Below, piece by piece: positions 1 through 12,045 of a DNA stretch of 64,000 bases. Below the pieces are notes generated by a model. It worked only from the letters and a program-made list of their open reading frames with translations. It was not told the DNA's origin and searched no databases. The first letter of the stretch is position 1; every line of letters starts with the position of its first letter. Position numbers and translations under genes: made by a program. This DNA is from Bryobacterales bacterium (GTDB lineage: Bacteria; Acidobacteriota; Terriglobia; Bryobacterales; Bryobacteraceae). The DNA lies in the NCBI GenBank assembly GCA_016716385.1, contig JADJWL010000025.1, forward strand, positions 1-64,000, in the 5' to 3' direction.

Positions 1-92
1 AGGTTCGACTGCCAGAACATTTCGCTGAACTTTCTGTTCGTAGTGATCTTCTCATGGGCGGTAGACCTCGATTCCGAAGGATCGCGGCCGCC

Positions 93-1406
93 ATGGCAGA
101 AACAGACAAAATCATCCGAGACCCGATCCATGGCTTCATCAAATTTGTCACCATGGGAGCAGGAACTCGTTGACCACCAGCCCCGTTCAGCCGCCTGAGG
201 CAAGGTGAAGCGGTTGGCTCTGACCGAGATGGGTGTATCCTGCTGCGTGCCACAATCGGTTCGAACACTCTCTTGGCGTGATGCGTATCGCAACGCAGAT
301 GTTCGGTGATTGCGACCGTTGCTCGAAGTGCCGGAGGTCACAGAGCCGACATTTTCGAAGGATGATGATCTTGTTAGCGCGCGGGTGATCGTTCGGCTCT
401 CAGCTCTGCTTCATGATGTCAGGCATTGCCGCCTCCCCCATGCGGTGGATACTAATGCGTTCAAGTCGCCTGGCAGGAAGCGCTATAAGCAGAAGGACTA
501 TTCAAGCGCCCTGATTCTTTACCTTCTGGCAGATGTGATCGATGGGCACCCCCTCAATCACATGAAGGTGACGGCCGAGGAGAATATCTGCAATTTCTGA
601 AGAATGACGACCACCTTCCTGCTCGGACCTTTTCTGGCGGCCTGCTTATTACTGGCCAGATGGACGCCGACCGGGCGAACTACCTCCCTGCGCGATTCGC
701 AGCTCCGCTGGAGTCGCCTGGACAGTACGATCTGAATCGGTTGATAGCGACCCTCCGTGTGGTCCCGTCGAGAGACCAGTGACTTGATGATCGGGGTCGA
801 GAAGGGGTGGGTCCAGGCCGTGGGGGATTGATAGACGCCCGCTACATGATGTTCGTTCAAGTCTATTTCCACCCACACCCGTCGCGCCTACCAGTTCGTC
901 CCGTGACAAAAGCGGCGGTGAGTTTCTGCTGGTGAGGGAGTACGGTGAACAGTTCCGGGCAGAGAGGAACCTTCCCTCCTCCAACAGACAGAGCGAACGC
1001 CTGAAGGAAGCTACAGGGATCAGAATGACAAGGGTGTGGCGGGCCATCGACACACTACGACACTGCAGGTCCAGACAGGATGCTGATCAAGAACCGGTCT
1101 CACGACAGAAGGGTCTGCAGAAACATCCTATTACAGTGAAAGGACTCTGATCCACTTCTACTTGAAGGTGCTTCCCAAAGTGCAGGAGCTCAGGCGCCTG
1201 GATCGACATGGCGGACAGTTCGTGGTACAAGTTCGAGAGAAGTCCGACATTCGAATCGCGACCTCCGACGAAGGCGTGGATCTCAGTCCGTCCCGCTGTC
1301 CAACGCGCTACTCCTCTCACCACAGGCGTTGCAGGAAGTGACTAACGCAGGGTGTACGTCCCGTTAGGCCAGCAAAGAAGAGGCGAACAAACTTCTTGGA
1401 ATCTGA
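93..1406 (+). pseudogene. HD-domain phosphohydrolase, COG1078 (YwfO-like), read with many frameshifts
   Basis: No single frame is open, but stitching frames gives a colinear HD-domain protein of the dGTPase-like COG1078 family. The start at 93 gives an IRDPIHGFI segment (about 108-134). Then come HNRFEHSLGVMRIATQMF (251-304), the HD motif region RLSALLHD (about 393-416), TGQMDADRANYL (about 651-686), a QYDLNRLIATL block (about 720-752) and ARYMMFVQVYFH (about 838-876). The C-terminal KEEANKLLGI ends at a TGA at 1404-1406. The total of about 437 codons matches the family. Indels occur every few tens of bases while motif residues are kept; only the LHD(V)RHC segment shows Gly substitutions. Members hydrolyse nucleotides or related phosphates; the substrate here is unknown. 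It may be intact in the organism if the indels are consensus errors. Confidence 0.72.
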
Positions 1407-1421
1407 TACGAGGTGATTTCT

Positions 1422-1990
1422 ATGGGCTTTGATACTGAAGTGTCTTGGGATCGGTACGGGTTGATCGCTGAGATCGTTGAACGCTTCAACGCACGCCTTC
1501 CGTCTCTCGGGAAGACAGCATTACAGAAGATGATCTTCCTTCTCCTGTAGTCGTTCGGAGTGGATTGCGACTGGCTACCTCTGTACACGTAAGGCCCTCT
1601 CTGCTGACGTTGCCGAGACCTGCTGACGAATTGTCCGCAGTCTCCAGCGGCGCCCGGTGGTACGATTTCAGCTTTGCTGTCTAGATGGTCGTCCAGGGCC
1701 GGCAAGTACTGATCTGAAAATACGGCGGACCGCCTTCCTGGGAGGTTGGTCCGAAACTGGATCAACCGGTTTGCTGACTTTGCGTGGAGGCTTCAGCGCC
1801 AAGATCCGAAGCAGATCCTGCGTCCTATACGCGCTACGCCGCTGGCCAAGATCGCACTGAATTGATCCAGCAAGTACACGACGGTAAAACCTCACTTCAG
1901 CCGGGCACAGATCGAGGGCGGCAATCTCTGAACTCGAGAGGAAGGACCACATCGGTGGCAACACCTCAAGGACGGCCTCCAACTAGCGAA
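1422..1990 (+). pseudogene. YwgA-like protein, read with frameshifts
   Basis: This starts 15 nt after the HD-domain gene with an AGGTG ribosome-binding site just upstream. The first frame gives a helical N-terminus with WDRYGLIAEIVERFNARL and KTALQKMIFLL, typical of YwgA-like proteins, then stops at 1549. Shifted frames continue with FGVDCDW, a GP-S-ADVAET stretch and a C-terminal KPHFSRAQIEGG helix (about 1885-1920). In Bacillus, ywgA also lies next to the HD-domain gene ywfO, so the pairing supports both calls. The function of the family is unknown. The 3' end is uncertain because the frame cannot be followed past about 1950. Confidence 0.5.
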
Positions 1991-2479
1991 GAGACTCTGG
2001 CGGCTTCGCATTCTGTGGCAGCAAGAGTGCCCGCGGACATGGTCAAAGTCCGGTTCTGCCCCGCATTCATGAAGGGCGGCCCGAAGACGCCCGTACGTTC
2101 GGGGAAGTTGCACTCAGGCGAGTTTCCGCGACCCAGCAGGGCAAACGACGAAACGGAGACCACCGGCAGGCGGCGGATCACCGGGCATACCGCCGGGGCG
2201 CGTCGAGTGAGAAATTCGCCGTTCCGCCTGGTCTGAACGTCTCCGCCGAAGAAACCTTTGCAGCGCAGCCACGAGCGTGTAGGACCCGGCCGAAGGTGTC
2301 GTCCCGGACCCATGCGCATCGGAAGCGCCAGGAGACTCTTTCGAGGTTGAGGTGACTGTCCCGAAATCCCGAAATACCTGATCGAGGTCTATGCCGCTCT
2401 GTGAACGCTATTCAGACACGGAACGAATGGTGCCCGAGCGCAGCGCTCATAATGTTGCAAGCAAGCTTTCTCGACCGCG
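1991..2479. other. Region with no recognisable gene
   Basis: About 490 bases. Short open frames exist on both strands, but none gives a family I can name. A phrase PKYLIEVYAAL at about 2370-2402 looks protein-like but I could not place it. Given the indel load to either side, a damaged small gene cannot be excluded. Confidence 0.4.
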
Positions 2480-4816
2480 ATGGCTTACGACTTCACAACG
2501 CTTTCACCCGATGATTTCGAGGCCATGGTGGCCGATCTTCTTTCGCGGGAGTGGGGCGGGAGGCTCGAATCCTTTAAGCCCGGCAAAGACGGCGGCATTG
2601 ACCTCCGCAATACGCGCGTAAATGCGAGCGGCACGATCGTTCAATGCAAGCGGTATGCCCCTCACAAGATCAATGAGCTTCTGCGCAGCATGGCGAGCGA
2701 ATCAAATAAACTTCGGAAGCTCCGACCCTCACGCTATGTTTGGCGACATCGGTCGATCTTTCGCCCAGCAACAAGAGGATCTCGTCAGCTGTCTTGCGCC
2801 GTGGTGCAAGAGCACCGGCGACATCTACGGCGCAAGCGAGTTGAATGGACTGTTGCGCGACCATCCCGCAGTCGAGCACGCGCACTTCAAGCTGTGGATT
2901 TCCAGTACGGCGATCGCCCGGGCGCATACTGCACGCCAGCATTTTCAACTTCACGGACGCGACGCTCGAAGGAACGAAAGAACAGATGAGCAGACTGGTG
3001 GTCCATGACGGCTTCAATCGTGCTCTCGATATGCTCCATGACCAGCATCACGTATTGATTGTCGGTAACCCCGGCATCGGAAAAACCACGCTGGCGCGGA
3101 TGCTGATGTGTCACTACCTGCACGAGAGTTTCACACCGGTCTGCGTATTAGGAAACATCGAGGACGCATGGAAAGTCGTTCACAACTCGCTCGCCGAGAA
3201 GCGGAAGCTCGTCGTTCTCTATGACGACTTCTTGGGCCGGTTGCGCTTCGATGAACAGAAGTTCGGCAAGAATGAAGAGTGCTCCTTGTTGGAGTTCCTC
3301 GCGAACGTCCGGCGCGCGCAAAATCTCCGCTTAATTCTGACGACGCGTGAGTACATCCTGGCGGACGCGCAGCGGATGCATGGCGCGTTTGCTGCCCGTG
3401 CGAACGAAATCCTGAAATGCACCTTATCGCTTCGAGACTACTCGAAGCTGCATCTACCAACGAAGATGCTGTTCAACCATCTCTATTTCTCCGACCTGCC
3501 GGACGCCTTCAGAAGCTGGTTCGGACGAAAACTATCGCCAAGTGATCTCGTTTGAGCATTTAGTCCGCGCATTGTCGAGCATCAGCAAGAACGCGAACAA
3601 CCGCGCCATGACAGATGACGGATATATCTGCTACATTAGGCGCGAATTCGATAATCCTTCTAAGATATGGGACCATCCGTTCAGGCGACATCAGCCGTTG
3701 TCGCGCAAGCTGCTTGCGGTGCTGTGGAGTTTTGGGAACGAAGTCGAAATCAGATGCTGAAGGCCGCTGCGGCGCAATTGGTTCCCGAAACCGCCGAGGA
3801 TTTTACTATCGCCTTCGAGGACAGCCTCCGCGAACTCGACGGAAATTTCATCGCGACGAATCGCTACCAGGGCGGTTTGAACGGGAGGGTCCGTTCAACA
3901 TTGTTCAGTTTCAGAATCCGTCCGTAGAAGAAGATTCGTCGAGGGATTTCTTATCTCTGAGCCAAGCTGGCTGCGCCGGCTGACGCAAGCAACGATCAGC
4001 TTCCGCCAAGTTCAGACGCTGACGAAACAGGGCGAAGCGGAGCGCGTTGGATCAAAGCGTTCTGGAGGGCGCTACGCGACGCGGGTGCTCAATCGGAGCA
4101 CACCTTTAGCGGTGATCTCGCAAACTATGGAAGCAGAAACGAAACGCGACAGGTTTGGTCGACGGACCCACCGGACAACGCGACAATAGCACACGTTCTC
4201 CCTACGATCGAATCTCGAATACGGATCGCCGATGCGCGTTCTGCTGTTCTCAATCCTGCGCGTCAAGACCAAGGAAGGATGGCGCTGGCTCATGCGCGGG
4301 ATAGCGAATGATGACTCGGTGGTGTATGCCGTGACGCGTCTGCGATCCTGGGTGGCCGCGACGAGTGAATGGCCGGCGGCCTCGAAAGCGGCGTGTGACG
4401 AGGCCCTCCGCGCGGCCGTATTGGAACTGGTCAGCGACGAGGACGAAATCTGGTCTTCTTCGATGTCAACGCTGCGCATGCTCGCTGATTGTTTGGCCGG
4501 GCTCCACCCGGGTCTGACGGAGATCGAACAGGAAGTGTTCATTAGGGCCGCCAGGGCGGTGACGAACGTCCTGGCTGATAATCTCGAAGATCCCGGGCAC
4601 GTGACATCGGAAGCCGAGGAGCTTGAGAGTCTCGCAGACCTCTGCAACATGACGATGGAGGCTGAAATCGCAAGGCTCCGGCATCTAGCCGTGTCTCTTG
4701 AAGAACGCGAAAGCTGGTCCTCGGACTGCGGCGACCCGGAGCGCAACTCGTACGTGCCGACCAACAGCGAAGATGTGAACCTCGACGCACTCTTCTTGGG
4801 CCTGCTCGATCGTTAA
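2480..4816 (+). pseudogene. Mrr-type nuclease fused to a STAND-type NTPase (nSTAND3-like), frameshifted conflict/defence gene
   Basis: About 779 codons in one direction, spread over all three frames with roughly nine shifts (near 2739, 2775, 2918, 3530, 3752, 3888, 3930, 4050 and 4255). Residues 1-86 are a Mrr-cat restriction-nuclease domain: GKDGGID with D41, then VQCKRY with Q55 and K57. A second block (APWCKSTGDIYG, about 2800-2840) links to an NTPase with Walker A GNPGIGKTT (3064 on) and Walker B LVVLYDDF (about 3208). The C-terminal half is helical and ends in DVNLDALFLGLLDR with a stop at 4816. Nuclease-STAND fusions are predicted to cut DNA or trigger cell death on sensing invasion. 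Whether it is truly broken or only badly read is open; the protein phrases are well preserved across every shift. Confidence 0.75.
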
Positions 4817-4974
4817 CTTGGGTGAGGCGAGGCCGCCCGGTTCAGAAACGTGAACTCTGGTTGTGCATTCAGGGGCCCGCGACGCCCGAGTCCGGCGCGG
4901 ACGCCCAGACGTGAATCTCACGCGGCGGATGTGTCACTCACAATAGCGTTCGAAAAGCGTGCTTGACTACGGGA

Positions 4975-5299
4975 GATGCGTACGCCGGTTCATATGCCCT
5001 TCGTGTGCTGCGCCATTGCCCAGCGTCGACAATGGTCCCTGTACGGTGATGTGACGGTGGTGAACCACCTCTCGTCATTCCTTTGGAAAGCAGGACTTCC
5101 ACCAGCGATGCCACTCCGTTTCGTTCTCCCACCATGGGTCTGATCGTCTTCTGCTTGCGTGCGCCCAGTGCCATTTCCGTAATGGCCCGCAGCGCGATAG
5201 TGTTTCCTGCTGGCAGCCAGGGCAGGCACCCCGCAAGTGGGGACTGGGCGAAGTTAAATTACCAAGAACAACGGCCAAGCCCATCGAGGCTAATCGCAA
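4975..5299 (-). pseudogene. CoiA-like protein, partial and frameshifted
   Basis: The minus strand from 5299 reads a zinc-knuckle-like ACPGC, then RKWHWAHASRR, then DPWWENETEWHRWWKSCFP. This is the diagnostic core of the CoiA-like competence/nuclease family. A stop follows, and the next frame continues with REVVHHRH (about 5060), which is the following conserved block. Downstream of that I lose the family signal, so the ADV-x-T and EFQHS motifs expected next are not visible. It lies just downstream of nrdJ on the same strand. It is either a remnant or an indel-damaged gene; the conserved core makes the family call fairly safe, but its state is unclear. Confidence 0.5.
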
Positions 5300-5392
5300 T
5301 CTGATGGCAGGATGTAGCAGTGCCAGACTGCCACCCTCTCAACCCGCCGGTCGCTAGATTTCTGAGTTGTCGGTCAAATCGTCAGCATCGTC

Positions 5393-8209
<2,817 letters not shown>

Positions 8210-8239
8210 GGTGGCTCCTTGGCGTACCGTGACATGATG

Positions 8240-8285
8240 CCCCAATATGTAGTGGCCAGTCAAGAACTTTATCTATATACAGTAT
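8240..8285 (-). promoter_or_regulatory. Pair of NrdR boxes upstream of nrdJ
   Basis: Two decamers, CAATATGTAG (8243-8252) and CTATATACAG (8273-8282), each match 9 of 10 positions of the NrdR-box core C-W-A-T-A-T-A-T-W-G. Their centres are 30 bp apart, about three helical turns, as is usual for NrdR pairs. NrdR represses ribonucleotide reductase genes when dATP is high. The distal box overlaps the -10 elements of both divergent genes. Confidence 0.8.
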
Positions 8286-8288
8286 AAT
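8281..8288. promoter_or_regulatory. Overlapping divergent -10 elements (nrdJ and enolase-family gene)
   Basis: The plus strand has a perfect TATAAT at 8283-8288 for the gene starting at 8335. The minus strand has TATACT over 8286-8281 for nrdJ, with a TTGCAC 18 bp upstream as a possible -35. The two elements overlap each other and the distal NrdR box. Confidence 0.55.
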
Positions 8289-8334
8289 GAGTTAGATCCG
8301 GGCGGTGCAAGAACTCTGATAGACTGATCTTCCG

Positions 8335-9661
8335 ATGCGACGCCGCCACTTTCTTCCCTCTCTTCTGGCCGCCGCCCCGCTGCCGGCCGCGGCACAACAG
8401 GCCCAGCGCCTGGCGCCGAAGGATTTGCGCATCACTGCTGTGGACGTGATCGTGACGAACCCGAGCCAGGTGCCTGCCGGCAACTACGTTCTGGTGAAAG
8501 TCACGACGAATCAGCCGGGGCTATGGGGCTGGGGCGACTGCACGTGCACGGGCAGCGAACTGGGCGTGGCGAAGTTTCTGGAAGAGCACCTGGCGCCGGC
8601 CATGATCGACCGGAACCCGATGGAGACGGAGCGGATCTGGCAGGCGCTCTACCTGCTGCCGTATTACCGTTCGGGGTCGGTGCACATGTCGGCGCTGAGC
8701 GGCATCGACATGGCGCTGTGGGACATCAAGGGCAAGGTGGCGGGTCTGCCGGTGTATGAACTGCTGGGCGGCAAGGTGCGGGACCGGCTGCTGACCTACA
8801 CGTCGACCGGCGGGCGCAACTTCCAGGAGGTGGAAGAGGGCGTCCGGCGGCTGATGGCGCGCGGGTACAAGGTGATCAAGGTGCAGGTGGCGACGCCGGG
8901 GCTGGAGTCGGGCTACGCGGTGCCGGACTCCGAACGGCAACGGGAGATCCGCCAGAGGGCGTATGAGCGGGGCGTCCCGCCGCCGGAGATCTGGGAGCCG
9001 GGGGCGTACGTGCAGACGCTGCCGAAGCTGTTCGACCATCTGCGGAAGACGGTGGGCGAGGAGATCGGACTGCTGCATGACGTCCATGAACGGGTCACGC
9101 CGAGCCAGGCGATCGGGCTGGCGAAGGCGCTGGAGCCCTACGATCTGTTCTTCTACGAAGATCCGCTGCGTCCGGAGCATCTCGATACGTTTCGGCTGAT
9201 CCGCCAGCAGTCGTCGATCCCGATCTCGATGGGCGAGATCTACACGGGCGCGTGGGAGGGTCTGTCCCTGATTACCGAGCACCTGATCGACTACGTGCGG
9301 CACGATCTGGCGCATTGCGGGGGCATCACCACGGGCAAGAAGGTGGCGACGATGGCCGAGCCGTACGGCATCCTGACGGCGTGGCACGGTCCTGGGAACA
9401 TCTCGCCGATCACGCACATGGCGAATTGCGCGGTGAGCCTGTCGGTGCCAAATTTCGGGATCAGGGTATTCGACGGGCTGGCGGGACGAGGTGCGGGAGG
9501 TGTTCTCGGACATTCCGGTGTATGGCGACGGCTACGTGACGGTGAGCGACAAGCCGGGGCTGGGGATCGAGGTGAACGAGGCGGTGGCGCGGAAGAAGCC
9601 GTACATCCGGCGCATGCGTCCGGCGATCACGCTGCGCGACGGCACGCCCTGGCCGTACTGA
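8335..9661 (+). CDS. Enolase-superfamily dehydratase (mannonate/galactonate dehydratase type), Tat-exported, one frameshift
   Basis: A mandelate racemase/muconate lactonising-type protein, nearest to the mannonate dehydratase (ManD/RspA-like) branch, which dehydrates sugar acids using Mg2+. The N-terminus MRRRHFLPSLLAAAP is a Tat-like signal, so export is likely. Visible blocks are DMALWDIKGK, GYKVIKVQV, LLHDVHERVTP, FFYEDPLRPE, SMGEIY and TAWHGPGNISPITH. At about 9470 the frame is lost; two missing bases would restore it, giving EVREVFSDIPVYGDGY and the normal end IRRMRPAITLRDGTPWPY at 9661. Homologues in acidobacteria often carry signal peptides. The substrate cannot be read from sequence. 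Confidence 0.82.
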
Positions 9662-9668
9662 CGCGACA

Positions 9669-11480
9669 GTGCTGGTTTTGGGGATTAGCGCGTTCTACCA
9701 CGACTCGGCCGCGGCGCTGGTCGAGGACGGGCGCATCCTGGCGGCGGCTCAGGAAGAGCGCTTCACGCGGGTGCGGCACGATGCCGGCTTTCCGGCGCAG
9801 GCGATTCGCGCGTGCCTGGCGGCGGCGGGGCGTACGGCCCGAGAGGTCGACCGGGTGGCGTTCTACGACAAGCCGCTGCTCAAGTTCGAGCGGCTGATCG
9901 AGACGTATCTTGCGTTCGCCCCGCGTGGCTTCCGCAGTTTCCGCATGGCGCTGCCGGTCTGGCTGCGGGAGAAGCTGTTCCAGAAGCGGCTGCTGCGGGA
10001 GGAACTGTCGAAGATCGACGCGGACGTGGACTGGCGCGGCAGACTCCTGTTCGCCGAACATCATCTGAGCCACGCGGCCAGCGCGTTCTACCCGTCGCCC
10101 TTTGAGTCGGCCGCGGTGCTGACGATGGACGGCGTCGGGGAGTGGGCGACGGCGTCGGCGGCGGTGGGGGAAGGCCGGGAGTTGAAGATCCTGGAGGAGA
10201 TTCACTTCCCGCATTCGCTCGGACTGTTGTACTCGGCGTTCACCTATTACGCGGGCTTCAAGGTGAATAGCGGCGAGTACAAGCTGATGGGCCTGGCGCC
10301 CTACGGCGAACCCCGCTACGTCCAGACGATTCTGGACCATCTGATCGATCTCAAACCGGATGGCAGCTTTCGCCTGAACCTCGAGTACTTCGATTACTGT
10401 ACCGGGCTGACGATGACGAATGCCCGGTTCGACGCGCTGTTTGGCGGGCGGCCGCGCGATCCTTCCGAGCCGATTGAACGGCGGCACATGGACCTGGCGG
10501 CGAGCATCCAGACGGTGACGGAAGAAGTGGTCCTGCGCATGACGGCCAGCCTGGCGCGACGGACGGGCCGGCGGAACCTGTGTCTGGCGGGGGGCGTCGC
10601 ATTGAACTGTGTCGCGAACGGAAAGATTCGCAGCTTCGACGACATCTGGGTCCAGCCGGCGGCGGGCGATGCCGGGGGTGCTCTCGGCGCCGCCCTGGCC
10701 GCGTGTCACCTGGAGGAGGGACAGACCCGGGTGGTGGAGCCAGAGGATGGCATGCAGGGCGCCCTGCTGGGTCCGGAGTATACGGGCGAGGAGATCGCCG
10801 CGCGGCTGACTGCGGCCGGCGCGCGCTTCCGGATTCTCGAAACCGGAGCCCTGCTGGATGCCTGCGCCGCGGACCTGGCCGCGGGACGCGCCCTCGGCTG
10901 GTTCCAGGGACGGATGGAGTTCGGCCCGCGGGCGTTGGGCGCGCGGTCTATCCTGGCGGATCCCCGCAATCCGGCGATGCAGCGGACGCTCAACCTGCGG
11001 GTCAAGTCGCGCGAATCGTTCCGTCCGTTCGCGCCGAGCGTCCTCAAAGAGCGGGCTGCGGAGTACTTCGAACTCGGCAGGGAAAGTCCCTATATGCTGC
11101 TGACTGCCCCGGTGGCGGGCTTGCGGCCGCTTACCGAGGAGGAAAGCGCGCTCGAAGGTTTCGACCGCCTCGCGTTGGTGCGCAGCGGGATTCCGGCGGT
11201 GACGCATGTGGACGGGTCGGCGCGGGTGCAGACCGTGGATGCTGAGGTCCATCCGCTCTTCCATGCCCTGCTGTCCCGCTTCGCGGCGCGGACCGGCTGC
11301 GCCGTGCTGGTCAACACGAGCTTCAACGAGCGGGGCGAACCGATTGTGTGTACGCCGGAAGACGCCTTTGCCTGCTTCATGGGGACGGAGATCGAGTCAC
11401 TGGCGATCGGATCGTGCTACCTGCGGAAGGAAGAACAGGACCCATCGCTCGAACGCCGCCGGGAGTTCGCTCCGGACTGA
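9669..11480 (+). CDS. NodU/CmcH-family O-carbamoyltransferase
   Basis: 603 residues, GTG start 7 nt after the previous stop. These enzymes move a carbamoyl group from carbamoyl phosphate, via carbamoyl-AMP, onto a hydroxyl of a sugar or natural product. The N-terminal ASKHA-like domain shows GISAFYHDSAAAL, EERFTRVRHD, AEHHLSHAASAF, GEYKLMGLAPYG and GGVALNCVANGK. The C-terminal YrdC-like domain shows GWFQGRMEFGPRALGARSI and the ending VNTSFNERGEPIV. No biosynthetic or glycosyltransferase genes lie nearby, so the acceptor is unknown. Both domains look complete. Confidence 0.9.
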   Translation: MLVLGISAFYHDSAAALVEDGRILAAAQEERFTRVRHDAGFPAQAIRACLAAAGRTAREVDRVAFYDKPLLKFERLIETYLAFAPRGFRSFRMALPVWLREKLFQKRLLREELSKIDADVDWRGRLLFAEHHLSHAASAFYPSPFESAAVLTMDGVGEWATASAAVGEGRELKILEEIHFPHSLGLLYSAFTYYAGFKVNSGEYKLMGLAPYGEPRYVQTILDHLIDLKPDGSFRLNLEYFDYCTGLTMTNARFDALFGGRPRDPSEPIERRHMDLAASIQTVTEEVVLRMTASLARRTGRRNLCLAGGVALNCVANGKIRSFDDIWVQPAAGDAGGALGAALAACHLEEGQTRVVEPEDGMQGALLGPEYTGEEIAARLTAAGARFRILETGALLDACAADLAAGRALGWFQGRMEFGPRALGARSILADPRNPAMQRTLNLRVKSRESFRPFAPSVLKERAAEYFELGRESPYMLLTAPVAGLRPLTEEESALEGFDRLALVRSGIPAVTHVDGSARVQTVDAEVHPLFHALLSRFAARTGCAVLVNTSFNERGEPIVCTPEDAFACFMGTEIESLAIGSCYLRKEEQDPSLERRREFAPD

Positions 11481-11485
11481 AGCGG

Positions 11486-11491
11486 TACAAT
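11486..11491 (+). promoter_or_regulatory. -10-like TACAAT before the DUF937 gene
   Basis: TACAAT ends 11 nt before the ATG at 11503 and is followed by AGGGC. The transcript leader would be only a few bases long. It is one of a recurrent set of compact promoters in this window. Confidence 0.4.
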
Positions 11492-11502
11492 AGGGCACCG
11501 CC

Positions 11503-12045
11503 ATGAACGAGATCCTGAACCTGTTGATGAATGCGAGCGGTGGCGCGGCCACGCACCGCGTCGCAGAACGCTTCGGCCTGTCCGACGACCAGGCCGGCAA
11601 CGCGCTGGCGCAGCTTGTCCCAGCGTTGATGGCCGGACTCCAGAGCAACACTTCGCAACAGGGAGGCATGGAAGCCCTGCTGGGCGCGCTCAGCCGCGGC
11701 TCTCACTCGGAGTACCTGGAGCGCCCTGATCTACTGGATCGGGAAGAGACGGTTACCGAGGGCAACGCCATCCTCAGCCACATTCTCGGCAGCAAGGACG
11801 TCAGCCGCAGCGTGGCCAGCCGCGCCGCTGGACAGACCGGCATCGGAGAGGACATCCTCAAGAAGATGCTTCCGATCGCCGCGACAATGGTGATGGGCGC
11901 GCTCAGCAGGCAGACCGCTCCGGCGCGCGCCGCAGCGCCGCAAGGCGCAGCCGGCCTGTTGACGCAGTTGCTCGATCAGAACCGCGATGGATCGATTGCC
12001 GACGACGTGATGGGGATGCTCGGCCGGTTCCTGGGCGGCCGCTAG
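11503..12045 (+). CDS. DUF937 (YidB-like) protein
   Basis: 180 residues, no signal peptide. It has the DUF937 pattern: helical N-terminus MNEILNLLMNASGG, LAQLVPALMAGLQ, ILGSKDVSRSVASRAAGQTG, then KMLPIAATMVMGAL and the C-terminal DGSIADDVMGMLGRFLGG. The family's molecular role is unknown; YidB of E. coli is the reference member. It starts 22 nt after the carbamoyltransferase and has its own compact -10. The stop TAG shares the palindrome CTAG with the stop of the convergent gene. Confidence 0.82.
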   Translation: MNEILNLLMNASGGAATHRVAERFGLSDDQAGNALAQLVPALMAGLQSNTSQQGGMEALLGALSRGSHSEYLERPDLLDREETVTEGNAILSHILGSKDVSRSVASRAAGQTGIGEDILKKMLPIAATMVMGALSRQTAPARAAAPQGAAGLLTQLLDQNRDGSIADDVMGMLGRFLGGR

